Origin: Clostridia bacterium
Lineage (GTDB): Bacteria; Bacillota_A; Clostridia; Christensenellales; Aristaeellaceae
Assembly (NCBI GenBank): GCA_017464225.1
Contig: JAFUDW010000175.1
Location: 1 to 30,774, forward strand
Reading direction: 5' to 3'
DNA length: 30,774 nucleotides
Shown here: in pieces, positions 8,812 to 17,442 of the stretch
Numbering within the stretch: position 1 is the first letter of the stretch
How the letters are laid out: each line of letters begins with the position of its first letter
Translations under genes and position numbers: made by a program
The notes under the pieces: model-generated
Told to the model about the DNA's origin: nothing
The model's database searches: none
Seen by the model: the letters and a program-made list of their open reading frames with translations, nothing else

Positions 8812-9713
8812 AGCAATATTTGAAAATCTCGCCGGCTGTACAGAAGGCGTTGGACGAGGGACGGCCTGTCATCGCGCTGGAAAGCACCATTATCAGCCAC
8901 GGCATGCCCTATCCTCAAAACCTGGAAACGGCGCGGCTTTGCGAGGCCGAGGCCAGAAAGCATGGCGTTGAACCGGCCACTGTGGCTGTGATCCATGGCC
9001 AACTGTGTGCCGGACTCACTGATGAAGAGCTGGAATACCTTGCGAGAACCGGCCCGAAGGTCACAAAGGCCAGCAGAAGGGATCTGCCCATCCTTGTGGC
9101 TCAGAAGGCGGACGGCGCTACCACCGTTGCGGCAACCATGATCATAGCTGCTATGGCGGGTATCAAAGTGTTTGCCACGGGCGGTATTGGCGGCGTGCAC
9201 CGCGGCGCTGAAACTACTATGGATATCTCTGCTGATCTGGAAGAGCTTGCGCAAACGCCCGTTGCCGTTGTCTGCGCAGGCGCAAAGAGCATCCTGGATC
9301 TGGGACTTACGCTGGAATATCTGGAAACAAAGGGCGTGCCGGTGCTGGGCTATAAAACGAAGACGCTTCCTGCGTTTTATACCTATGAGAGCGATTATGA
9401 GGTGGATTACCGCATGGAGAGCCCCAAGGAGATCGCCGACGCTATCCGCGCCCAACGCGGTATGGGATATCCGGGCGGCATGCTGATCACCAATCCGATC
9501 CCAGCGGAATACGCCATGCCCAAGGCTGTTATCGACGCCGCCATTGAACAGGCGCTGCTGGAGGCTGATGAACAGGGTATCAAAGGCAAAGCCACCACGC
9601 CTTTCCTTTTGGCCCGGGTATGTGAACTGACAGGCGGCGAAAGCCTGAAAAGCAATATCAAGCTGGTGCTCAATAATGTGGCGCTGGCATCTCAGATCGC
9701 GGCAAGTATATAA
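8808..9713 (+). CDS. psuG: Pseudouridine-5'-phosphate glycosidase PsuG
   Basis: A 301-residue enzyme that splits pseudouridine 5'-phosphate into uracil and ribose 5-phosphate, the second step of pseudouridine catabolism. Conserved blocks are visible: ALESTIISHGMPYP, ATVAVIHGQLC, the glycine-rich FATGGIGGVHRGAE, CAGAKSILDL and NPIPAEYAM. The start has AAGGAGG upstream and overlaps the psuK stop. It is the last gene of the ruvC-psuG run, followed by an intrinsic terminator. Confidence 0.95.
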   Translation: MKQYLKISPAVQKALDEGRPVIALESTIISHGMPYPQNLETARLCEAEARKHGVEPATVAVIHGQLCAGLTDEELEYLARTGPKVTKASRRDLPILVAQKADGATTVAATMIIAAMAGIKVFATGGIGGVHRGAETTMDISADLEELAQTPVAVVCAGAKSILDLGLTLEYLETKGVPVLGYKTKTLPAFYTYESDYEVDYRMESPKEIADAIRAQRGMGYPGGMLITNPIPAEYAMPKAVIDAAIEQALLEADEQGIKGKATTPFLLARVCELTGGESLKSNIKLVLNNVALASQIAASI

Positions 9714-9726
9714 GCAAAAGAGAAAT

Positions 9727-9761
9727 AAGCTCTCGTGTTTTCAAAAACATGGGGGCTTTTT
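9727..9761 (+). terminator. Intrinsic terminator after psuG
   Basis: Arms 9727-9738 and 9747-9758 pair over 12 positions (four of them G-U) around an 8-base loop, followed by a T run to 9761. It closes the ruvCAB-queA-psuKG transcription unit. Confidence 0.75.
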
Positions 9762-9836
9762 GCTTTGATGATTCTGCATTGGGATACTCTGTCTGCTTTT
9801 AATTCAGGGCATTTTAAGATAAATAACTCTAACCGG

Positions 9837-9865
9837 TTGAAATTTGTCTGATATTGCTCTAAAAT
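9837..9865 (+). promoter_or_regulatory. Sigma-A promoter of the feoAB operon
   Basis: TTGAAA (9837-9842), 17 bases, TAAAAT (9860-9865). I saw no convincing Fur-type palindrome over it. A short inverted repeat lies in the leader (see 9874-9894). Confidence 0.6.
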
Positions 9866-9873
9866 AGAATCTG

Positions 9874-9894
9874 CCTAATGTGCAAAACATTGGG
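9874..9894. promoter_or_regulatory. Inverted repeat in the feoAB leader
   Basis: Arms 9874-9881 and 9887-9894 are complementary over 8 positions (one G-U pair in RNA) around a 5-base spacer. It lies about where transcription would begin and ends shortly before the AAGGAG site at 9901. It could be an operator or a leader hairpin; no regulator can be assigned. Confidence 0.35.
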
Positions 9895-9915
9895 AAAAAG
9901 AAGGAGATATCAGAT

Positions 9916-12267
9916 ATGACGATCAAGGATCTGAAAATAGGGCAGACGGCAAAAATCGATACTGTGGGCGGCGAAGGCGCACTGCGGCAGCATTTTCTGG
10001 ATATGGGCGTGATTCCGGGGGCTGAGGTTACTTTAGTCAAGCTTGCGCCTCTCGGCGATCCCGTGGAGCTGCGTATTCATGGCTATGAATTGACGCTGCG
10101 ATTGGCGGACGCCGATCAAATCAGCGTGCTTCCCGTCGCCAAAAATGTGAAGACGCTGAAGGAGACGCCGCGAAAAAAAACTACCGCCCATCCAGGCTTG
10201 GGCGAAGAAGGAAAATTCCACCCCAAGGGAACGGGCACCCCGCTGCCGGAGGGTACAAAGCTCACCTTTGCGCTGGTGGGAAATCAGAACAGCGGCAAAA
10301 CCACGCTGTTTAATCAATTGACTGGCGCCAATCAGCACGTGGGCAATTTTCCCGGCGTAACGGTGGATCGCAAGGACGGCGCTATTCGCGGTCACGCCGA
10401 TACCATGATCACCGATCTGCCGGGAATTTACTCCATGTCGCCCTATTCCAGCGAGGAATTGGTTTCGCGGAATTTTGTGCTGAATGAAAAGCCCAAGGCC
10501 ATCATCAACATTGTGGACGCCACAAATATCGAGCGCAATCTCTATTTGACCATGCAACTGCTGGAAATGGGAACGCCCATGGTGGTGGCGCTCAATATGA
10601 TGGACGAGATGAGCGGCAACGGCGGTTCGGTGGATATCAACGCCATGGAAAGCCTGCTGGGCGTTCCGGTGGTTCCCATTTCCGCGTCAAAGAATCAGGG
10701 CGTGGATGAGCTGGTCAAGCACGCGCTCCATATTGCCAAATATCAGGAAAAGCCGCTGAGGCAGGATTTCTGCGACAGCGGAGATCATGGCGGCGCGGTG
10801 CATCGCTGCCTGCATGCCGTGATTCATCTGATTGAGGATCACGCGCAGCAGGCCGGTCTGCCTGTGAGGTTTGCCGCAAGCAAATTGATCGAAGGCGATA
10901 CGCTGATCCTTAATCAGCTTTTGCTTGATCAAAATGAAAAGGAAATGCTGGAGCACATCGTGCTTCAGATGGAAACCGAGCGCGGCTTGGATCGCAGCGC
11001 GGCGATTGCGGATATGCGTTTTGCCTATATCGGCAAGGTATGCGCTCAATGCGTCATCAAGCCAAAGGAAAGCAAAGAGCACGTCCGCAGCCAGAATATC
11101 GATCGCATCCTGACGGGCAAATGGACGGCCATTCCCGTATTCGTGATCATCATGGCGCTGGTCTTTTATCTGACATTCAGCCTGATCGGCCCCTTCCTGC
11201 AGGATCTGTTGGCCGCAGGCGTTGAAGCGTTGGGCGGGCTTGTGGAAAACGCGATGGCTGCGGGCGGCGTCAATTCCGCCATTCAAAGCTTGGTGATGAA
11301 AGGGATTTTTGAGGGCGTCGGCAGTGTGCTAAGCTTTTTGCCGATCATTGTGACCATGTTCTTTTTCCTTTCCCTGCTTGAGGACAGCGGATATATCGCT
11401 CGCGTCGCATTTTTCATGGATAAGCTGCTGCGCCGCATCGGGCTGTCGGGGCGCAGTATTGTGCCCATGCTGATCGGCTTCGGCTGCACTGTGCCTGCGG
11501 TGATGTCCACGCGCACGCTGCCCAGCGAGCGCGACAGAAAGATGACCATCCTGCTCACGCCTTTCATGAGCTGCACCGCAAAGCTGCCTATCTACGGCTT
11601 TTTCGTCAGCGCGTTCTTCCCCAATTCCAGCTGGTGGATCATTACCGGGCTGTATCTGCTCGGGATCATGGTGGGCATATCCGTAGCGCTGCTGTTTAAA
11701 AAAACGCTGTTCAAGGGCGAAGCTGTTCCTTTTGTGATGGAATTGCCCAATTACAGGCTGCCAAGCCCGCGCAGCGTTCTGCAGCTTCTTTGGGAGAAGG
11801 CAAAGGATTTTCTGCAAAAGGCGTTCTCCGTGATCCTGGTTGCCACCATCGTGGTCTGGTTCTTGCAGAGCTTTGATTTTCATTTCAATTTCATCCAGGA
11901 CTCCCACAGCAGCATCATGGCTTCCATTGCCGGCCTGTTCGTTCCTCTGATGCATCCAACGGGCCTTGGAGATTGGCGCATCATCACCTCGCTGATCAGC
12001 GGCTTTATGGCAAAGGAGAGCGTCGTGTCGGTGATGGAGATCCTTTTCAGCGCGAAGGAAGGTCTGTCTGCGCTGATCAGCTCTCTGACCGCGGCGTCCA
12101 TGCTGGTATTCAGCCTGCTATACACGCCTTGTGTGGCGGCTATTGCATCCATCAAGCGAGAGCTTGGCGGCAAATGGGCAGTCTATCTCGTGCTTTGGCA
12201 ATGCGCTTTGGCTTGGCTGGCAGCGCTGCTGATGCGGCTGATCGGCCTTGCCTTGGGTATGGCGTAA
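9916..12267 (+). CDS. feoB: Ferrous iron transporter, FeoA-FeoB fusion
   Basis: A 783-residue inner-membrane Fe(II) uptake protein. Residues 1-76 are a complete FeoA SH3-like domain, joined by a Lys/Pro/Gly-rich linker (about 77-115) to FeoB. The G domain has G1 GNQNSGKT (122-129), Thr149 as the G2 residue, G3 DLPG (167-170), G4 NMMD (227-230) and G5 SAS (256-258). The membrane part follows with many hydrophobic segments, two gate-like regions, and the conserved GFGCTVPA and the SCTAKLPIYG blocks. The ATG at 9916 has AAGGAG nine bases upstream; the ATG at 9880 has no such site and falls in the leader hairpin. Two small genes for Feo-linked proteins follow at once. Function is firm; the fused architecture is less usual than separate feoA and feoB. 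Confidence 0.95.
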   Translation: MTIKDLKIGQTAKIDTVGGEGALRQHFLDMGVIPGAEVTLVKLAPLGDPVELRIHGYELTLRLADADQISVLPVAKNVKTLKETPRKKTTAHPGLGEEGKFHPKGTGTPLPEGTKLTFALVGNQNSGKTTLFNQLTGANQHVGNFPGVTVDRKDGAIRGHADTMITDLPGIYSMSPYSSEELVSRNFVLNEKPKAIINIVDATNIERNLYLTMQLLEMGTPMVVALNMMDEMSGNGGSVDINAMESLLGVPVVPISASKNQGVDELVKHALHIAKYQEKPLRQDFCDSGDHGGAVHRCLHAVIHLIEDHAQQAGLPVRFAASKLIEGDTLILNQLLLDQNEKEMLEHIVLQMETERGLDRSAAIADMRFAYIGKVCAQCVIKPKESKEHVRSQNIDRILTGKWTAIPVFVIIMALVFYLTFSLIGPFLQDLLAAGVEALGGLVENAMAAGGVNSAIQSLVMKGIFEGVGSVLSFLPIIVTMFFFLSLLEDSGYIARVAFFMDKLLRRIGLSGRSIVPMLIGFGCTVPAVMSTRTLPSERDRKMTILLTPFMSCTAKLPIYGFFVSAFFPNSSWWIITGLYLLGIMVGISVALLFKKTLFKGEAVPFVMELPNYRLPSPRSVLQLLWEKAKDFLQKAFSVILVATIVVWFLQSFDFHFNFIQDSHSSIMASIAGLFVPLMHPTGLGDWRIITSLISGFMAKESVVSVMEILFSAKEGLSALISSLTAASMLVFSLLYTPCVAAIASIKRELGGKWAVYLVLWQCALAWLAALLMRLIGLALGMA

Positions 12268-12277
12268 GGAGAAAACA

Positions 12278-12433
12278 ATGAACATCTGGGATGAACTGAT
12301 TTTGCTGTTGATCGCTGCCTGCGCCATATTTGCCTGTTTCAGAATGCACAGAGACGCAAAAAAAGGCTGTACAGGCTGCTGCGCGGCATGTTTGCGGCAA
12401 TGCAGACGAAAAGGGAGCGTGCGCCATGAGTAA
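12278..12433 (+). CDS. Small FeoB-associated Cys-rich membrane protein
   Basis: A 51-residue protein with one N-terminal membrane helix (about 6-22) and a cytoplasmic Cys-rich tail with cysteines at 31, 34, 35, 38 and 42. This matches the small FeoB-associated Cys-rich family often found right after feoB in Firmicutes. A role in binding iron or modulating FeoB is assumed for the family but not proven. The start at 12278 has AAGGAG upstream and lies 10 bases after the feoAB stop. Its end overlaps the next gene by 8 bases. Confidence 0.85.
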   Translation: MNIWDELILLLIAACAIFACFRMHRDAKKGCTGCCAACLRQCRRKGSVRHE

Positions 12434-12785
12434 TCTTTATGTGATCGTTCCGCTCGTATTCCTGCTCGGTTTTGCGGTTTTGCGGACAGTGCGGAAGGCC
12501 CGGAAGGGCGGCGGGTGCTGCGGCGATATAAATGAAAACGAGAAAAGGCAGAAATCAAGCGACCGAAATAAAGCCGATTATCCTTATGAGCTGACGTTGA
12601 CCATTGGTGGCATGACCTGTGAGAACTGCGCCGTAAAGGTGGAAAACGCCCTGAACGCGCTGGACGGCGTTTGGGCCAAAGTGGATATTGGCAGCCATAC
12701 CGCGCGCATCCGGTCAAAAATCCCGCCTGAGGAGCAAAAGATCAGGCAGGCTGTCGTTCGGGCCGGGTATGTCCCCATGGAATGA
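12426..12785 (+). CDS. Membrane-anchored heavy-metal-associated (HMA) domain protein
   Basis: A 119-residue protein. Residues 4-19 form a membrane helix, then a basic stretch and a Gly-Cys-Cys turn (31-32) lead into a charged linker. A ferredoxin-fold HMA domain covers about 54-119 with the metal-binding GMTCENC motif (Cys65, Cys68). HMA domains normally bind Cu(I) or other soft metals. Its position as third gene of the feo operon suggests metal sensing or delivery linked to iron uptake, but this is inference. It overlaps the preceding gene and is followed by a terminator. Confidence 0.85.
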   Translation: MSNLYVIVPLVFLLGFAVLRTVRKARKGGGCCGDINENEKRQKSSDRNKADYPYELTLTIGGMTCENCAVKVENALNALDGVWAKVDIGSHTARIRSKIPPEEQKIRQAVVRAGYVPME

Positions 12786-12828
12786 TATTGCGACTGTTGC
12801 GAAAGCCGATCTGAATCACATAATATAA

Positions 12829-12861
12829 AAGGCTGCCCACAAACGTGAGACAGCCTTTTTT
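12829..12861. terminator. Bidirectional intrinsic terminator
   Basis: Arms 12829-12835 and 12851-12857 pair perfectly over 7 bp, with a smaller inner CAC/GTG pairing, followed by six T. It ends the feo operon on the plus strand and can also end the convergent rubredoxin gene (A run at 12827-12830). Confidence 0.8.
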
Positions 12862-12878
12862 CGTACCGCGCAGATTGT

Positions 12879-13040
12879 TTATTCGTCCACTTCAGTGAAA
12901 GCGTCCTTGCCAAGGCCGCAGGTGGGGCAAACCCAATCTTCGGGAACGTCTTCCCAGGCAGTGCCGGGAGCGATGCCGTTTTCGGGATCGCCTTCGGCGG
13001 GATCATACACGTAACCGCAGGGGCATTCGTACTTCTTCAT
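12879..13040 (-). CDS. Rubredoxin
   Basis: A 53-residue electron carrier with a single Fe(Cys)4 centre, used in anaerobes for oxygen and peroxide detoxification and other redox steps. It has the typical body ([11 protein letters not shown], then the W-x-x-x-P-x-D-W-V-C block). The second knuckle is a normal C-P-T-C (Cys38, Cys41). The first knuckle reads C-P-C-G-Y (Cys6, Cys8), one residue shorter than the usual C-x-x-C-G-Y. The start has a perfect AAGGAGG on the minus strand. It is a single gene, convergent to the feo operon. The longer open frame upstream to 13658 is not coding. Confidence 0.93.
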   Translation of the reverse strand: MKKYECPCGYVYDPAEGDPENGIAPGTAWEDVPEDWVCPTCGLGKDAFTEVDE

Positions 13041-13120
13041 AGCGAAACCTCCTTTTATGGATTGTATCAACACTATATCATATGGGACGAGAAAAAACAA
13101 CAAAAATATCAGACGCTTGG

Positions 13121-13149
13121 TTGCGAAGAAACGCGATCTACTATATAAT
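13121..13149 (+). promoter_or_regulatory. Sigma-A promoter of the glycoside hydrolase operon
   Basis: TTGCGA (13121-13126), 17 bases, and a perfect TATAAT (13144-13149). It lies about 40 bases before the GH31 start codon. I saw no clear operator for a sugar-responsive regulator. Confidence 0.7.
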
Positions 13150-13190
13150 GGAAATACATTCTGCTGTAAAGCGATCAAAGGAGAGGAAAC

Positions 13191-15225
13191 ATGCGTTTTA
13201 TCATAGAAAATAACGCGCTGATCTGCCAACGACAGGGAGAAACGCTTCATATCGAGCCCTGGGGACAGGATGCTTTGCGCGTACGCTCGACCATGTATCC
13301 GGATTTTACAGGCAGGGATTGGGCGCTGACGGAAAAACCAACCGTTCAAACAGCGGATATTGCGATCACGAAAGAAAAACAGCGGGATGGAGATGGGATA
13401 TTCCGCGAATATCTCAAAGCTGTCGTTGTTCATGGCCGCGTTTCCGCCGTGGTCAATCACGGGGGCGTAATTACCTTCTACAGGGATGGGAAAATGATCC
13501 TGCGCGAGCATTTTCGCAATTACGGAGGCAGCGTCACCCGGGAGAGCAAATGTCTCAAGGTGGTCAGCCGAGAATGGAAACCCTATACCGGAGGCGATTA
13601 CAGACTGACCGTGCGGTTTGAGCCCAATGATGGCGAAAAAATCTTTGGTATGGGCCAATCAGCAGCCTTATATGGATATGAAGGGCTGCGTGCTGGAGAT
13701 GGCACAGCGCAACAGCCAGGTCAGCGTGCCCTTCATGGTATCAAACTTAGGGTATGGCCTTCTGTGGAACAATCCGGCCACCGGGAAGGTTTCCTTTGGC
13801 AAAAACGTGACCGAATGGCAGGCTGACTGCTGCAAGGAAATGGATTATTGGATCACAGTGGCTGACGATCCCAAGGGCCTTTTGTACAATTATACCGCTG
13901 TTACAGGGCGCGCTCCCATGATGCCCGACTGCGCCATGGGGTTTTGGCAGTGCAAGCTGCGCTACCGCACTCAGGAAGAAGTGCTCTCTGTGGCGAGAAA
14001 ATACAGGGAGCTGGGTATTCAGTTGGATGTGATCGTCATTGATTTCTTCCACTGGACGCTGCAGGGCGATTGGAAGTTTGATGCAGCCTATTGGCCCGAT
14101 CCCAAGTCCATGATCAAGGAGCTGCATGATATGGGCATCAAGGTCATGGTGTCTGTATGGCCCTCTGTGGATCGACGCAGCGAAAACTTTAACGAGATGG
14201 TTGAGCGCGGATTGTTGATGCGTACCGAGCGCGGCGCCATGCAGACTTACGACTTTCAGGGAGACTGTGTTCAGATCGATCCCACGAATCCCGAAACCCG
14301 TGAATATGTATGGCAAAAGTGCAAGGAGCATTATTATGATCTGGGCATTGATTATTTCTGGCTGGATAATTCCGAACCAGATCTGACGAAATACGATTTT
14401 GATAATTATCGTTATTATCTGGGCCCGGCGATGAGCTGCTCCAATATTTATCCCCAATTCTACAGCCGCGCATATGATGAGCCCATGCGGAAGCTGGGTG
14501 CTGAACCCGTTAATCTGCTGCGTTCCGGCTGGGCCGGCAGCCAGAAATACGGAAACGTGCTGTGGAGCGGCGACGTGCCATCTACCTGGGACAGTCTGCG
14601 GGACCAAGTGCAGGCGGGACTGAACATGGGGCTGGCCGGCATTCCCTGGTGGAATACCGATATCGGCGGCTTTATGGAAGGCAATGTATTTGATCCCGAT
14701 TTTAAAGAGCTGCTGATCCGCTGGTATGAGTGGGCGGTGTTTCAGCCGATCATGCGGCTGCATGGGGACCGGGAACCCACCAATATTCCGCCGTTGGACA
14801 GCCGTGAACGCGGCGGAGGCTATCTGCATACCGGACAGGATAATGAAATGTGGAGCTATGGCGAGGATAATTACAGAATCATGCGCAGGCATTACGAGCT
14901 TCGCAAATCGTTGAAACCCTATCTTCAAAGGATATTCCGGGAAGCTCATGAAAACGGTTCTCCGCTGCTTCGCGCCATGTTCTACGAATTCCCGGATGAT
15001 CCCAAATGCTGGGAACTGTCCGATCAATACATGTTTGGCCCGGATTATCTGGTGGCGCCCGTATTGACGCCCAAAACAAATAACCGCCCAGTTTATCTTC
15101 CTAAAGGGTGCTGGCAAGATATCCGGAATGGCGAAATGCTGGAGGGCGGGGCGACGGTCATGGCCGACGCGCCCATCGACAGCATTCCCGTATACAAACG
15201 CCAATATGAAAAACAAAAGGGATAA
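13191..15225 (+). pseudogene. GH31 alpha-xylosidase/alpha-glucosidase, interrupted by a one-base insertion
   Basis: A family 31 glycoside hydrolase that would release alpha-linked xylose or glucose from the non-reducing end of oligosaccharides. The first frame (from ATG 13191, AAAGGAG site upstream) holds the N-terminal beta-sandwich up to the block I-F-G-M-G-Q. The text then resumes in the +1 frame with Q-Q-P-Y-M-D-M-K-G. Removing one base near 13659 restores about 677 residues. Catalytic residues are in the second part: the nucleophile Asp (codon 14365-14367) in WLDNSEPD and the acid/base Asp (codon 14572-14574) in SGDVPSTW. There is no signal peptide, so it would act inside the cell on imported sugars. 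It is the first gene of an operon with GH36 and GH127. Substrate choice between xylosyl and glucosyl is not decided by sequence. A sequencing error is the likeliest reason for the break. Confidence 0.88.
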
Positions 15226-15235
15226 GGAGCGCAGT

Positions 15236-17410
15236 ATGACAGAAATTGTACGTCAGGGAAATACCCTTCATCTCCGCAACGATCGCATCAGCTATATCCT
15301 GGCAATCATGCCGGAAAACGTTTTGGCGCATGTATACTTTGGGCCAAGGCTTGCGGCAATCGATCCTGATGCCGTGCTCAGACATGCCGGAGTGGCGAAT
15401 CCTAAGGACTTTACCGTGCAGGAAGGAGGCTTGGACAAGCTTCCGCAGGAATATCCATCCTTTGGCCTGGGAGACCAGCGAAAAGGCGCGCTGACTGTGG
15501 AAAACGCCGATGGCAGCCTCGCGGCTGATCTTCGCTTTGCGTCTTATACCGTGGAGGATGGCAAGCCTGCGCTGGCAGGGCTGCCCGCCACGTTGGGCAA
15601 CGATTGCAAAACGCTCCACGTTATGATGGCTGATTCCTGCTCGCAGGTGCGGGCTGAGCTTTTGTACAGCATATTTGAGGATTGCGATGCGGTTGCCAGA
15701 AGCGTCCGGATCACAAACGGCGGAGATAAGGAGATCCGCTTGCAAAAGGCCATGAGCCTGTCGCTGGATCTGCCCGATGATCAATGGGAGCTGATCACGC
15801 TGAGCGGCGCCTGGGCGCGTGAGCGCAGCATGTATCGCAGAGCGCTGACGCCGGGTTTTCAGGGTGTTTCCACCCAGTGCGGGGCCAGCAGCCTGCAGCA
15901 ATCGCCGTTTATGGCGCTTGCCCGCCGGGAAACCACCGAAAGTCAGGGAGAAGCCATCGGCTTTGCGCTGGTTTACAGCGGCAACTTTGTTGCCGAAGCG
16001 GCGGTTTATCAATACTATTCCGCCAGAATGATGATAGGCATCAACGATGCTGATTTCTCTTGGCTGCTGCAGCCGGGAGATTCCTTTCAAACGCCTGAGG
16101 CCGTGCTGGTTTATGCCGGAAACGGCTTGGGCGGCATGAGCCGAACCTTCCATCACCTCTGGGAAAATCATCTGATACCGACCCGATGGGTACGCGCGCA
16201 TCGACCAGTGCTGCTGAACAGCTGGGAAGCCGCCTATTTCGATTTTGATGAGGACAAGCTGGTGGATATCGCCCGTTCCGCAGCGGAAGCCGGCGTGGAG
16301 CTGTTTGTTATGGACGATGGCTGGTTTGGTCATCGGGACAATGATACTACCTCTTTGGGCGACTGGTACGTGGACAGGAGAAAGCTGCCCGGCGGGCTGG
16401 AACGGCTTTCAGAGCGCATACGTGCGCTGGGGCTTTCCTTTGGCATCTGGATGGAACCTGAAATGGTGTCGCCCGAAAGCGATCTGTATCGCGCGCATCC
16501 CGAATGGGCCATCCATATTTCCGGACGCGAATCCATTACCGGCAGGCATCAGCTGACGCTGGATATGGGACGGAAGGATGTGCAGGACTTTGTATACCGG
16601 GTCGTGGCGGACACGCTGAACGCGAGTAAAGCAGCGTATCTCAAATGGGATATGAACCGTAATTTCTCCAATATCGGCTCATCCAATTTGCCCGCTGAAC
16701 GGCAGAAGGAACTGCCGCATCGCTATATCCTGGGGCTATACGCAGTGATGGAAAGGCTGGTTCACGATTTCCCCGAGGTCCTGTTTGAGGGATGCGCTGC
16801 GGGAGGCGGACGTTTCGATCCAGGCATGCTGTATTATGTTCCGCAGTTCTGGTGCTCGGATAATACGGACGCCTTGTGCCGCTGCCAGATACAGTATGGA
16901 ACCAGCATGTTCCTGCCGGCTTCTTCCATGGGCAGTCATCTGAGCGCAGTGCCCAATCATCAGACAGGAAGGGTCACCCCCATTGAAAGTCGATTTGCCG
17001 TCGCGCTCGGTGGGTGTTTTGGGTATGAGCTCGATCCACGCAAGCTCACGGAAAACGAGCGTCAGGGCATGAAGCAACAGGTAATGGTGGCGAGGGCGAC
17101 CGAAAATACTCGCTTGCATGGTGAATTCTACAGACTGCTGTCGCCTTTTGAGGGGAATGACACAGCATGGATGACGGTTTCACAGGATAAAAAAGAGGCT
17201 GTGTTTACCTTCGTGCGCAGTCGTGCGCTGGCCAATGAGACGCCCGCACTGGTCAGACTGATGGGACTTGATCCGGATGTAAACTACATTATACAGGAAA
17301 CCGGAGAAAGTTATCGGGGCGATCAGCTGATGCAGTCCGGATTGCTTTGCCCTGTGGGCTCAGGAGACGCAGCTTCTTTGCTGTATATCCTTCGGGCAGT
17401 TGAATCGTGA
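15236..17410 (+). CDS. GH36 alpha-galactosidase
   Basis: A 724-residue retaining alpha-galactosidase acting on raffinose-type or galactomannan-derived oligosaccharides. It has the N-terminal beta-supersandwich (about 1-320), the block VMDDGWFGHRDNDTTSLGDW (359-378), GIWMEPEM, the nucleophile Asp472 in KWDMNRN and the acid/base Asp542 in CSDNTDA, then a short C-terminal beta domain. The start is ATG 15236 with AAGGAG overlapping the GH31 stop codon; the long upstream extension of the frame is not used. No signal peptide, so it is cytoplasmic. Second gene of the hydrolase operon. Confidence 0.94.
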   Translation: MTEIVRQGNTLHLRNDRISYILAIMPENVLAHVYFGPRLAAIDPDAVLRHAGVANPKDFTVQEGGLDKLPQEYPSFGLGDQRKGALTVENADGSLAADLRFASYTVEDGKPALAGLPATLGNDCKTLHVMMADSCSQVRAELLYSIFEDCDAVARSVRITNGGDKEIRLQKAMSLSLDLPDDQWELITLSGAWARERSMYRRALTPGFQGVSTQCGASSLQQSPFMALARRETTESQGEAIGFALVYSGNFVAEAAVYQYYSARMMIGINDADFSWLLQPGDSFQTPEAVLVYAGNGLGGMSRTFHHLWENHLIPTRWVRAHRPVLLNSWEAAYFDFDEDKLVDIARSAAEAGVELFVMDDGWFGHRDNDTTSLGDWYVDRRKLPGGLERLSERIRALGLSFGIWMEPEMVSPESDLYRAHPEWAIHISGRESITGRHQLTLDMGRKDVQDFVYRVVADTLNASKAAYLKWDMNRNFSNIGSSNLPAERQKELPHRYILGLYAVMERLVHDFPEVLFEGCAAGGGRFDPGMLYYVPQFWCSDNTDALCRCQIQYGTSMFLPASSMGSHLSAVPNHQTGRVTPIESRFAVALGGCFGYELDPRKLTENERQGMKQQVMVARATENTRLHGEFYRLLSPFEGNDTAWMTVSQDKKEAVFTFVRSRALANETPALVRLMGLDPDVNYIIQETGESYRGDQLMQSGLLCPVGSGDAASLLYILRAVES

Positions 17411-17442
17411 TAAGTGGGCTTGATGCCTGAATAGGAGGAAAA

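Noticed and set aside
13041..13110. Promoter for the rubredoxin gene
   Set aside because: AT-rich and surely contains it, but no -35/-10 pair with acceptable spacing could be settled on.
13747..15216. Long minus-strand open frame (489 codons) opposite the GH31 gene
   Set aside because: Antisense shadow of a GC-rich conserved gene; no ribosome site and no recognisable domain. The same holds for long antisense frames at 15158-16333 and 21970-23247.
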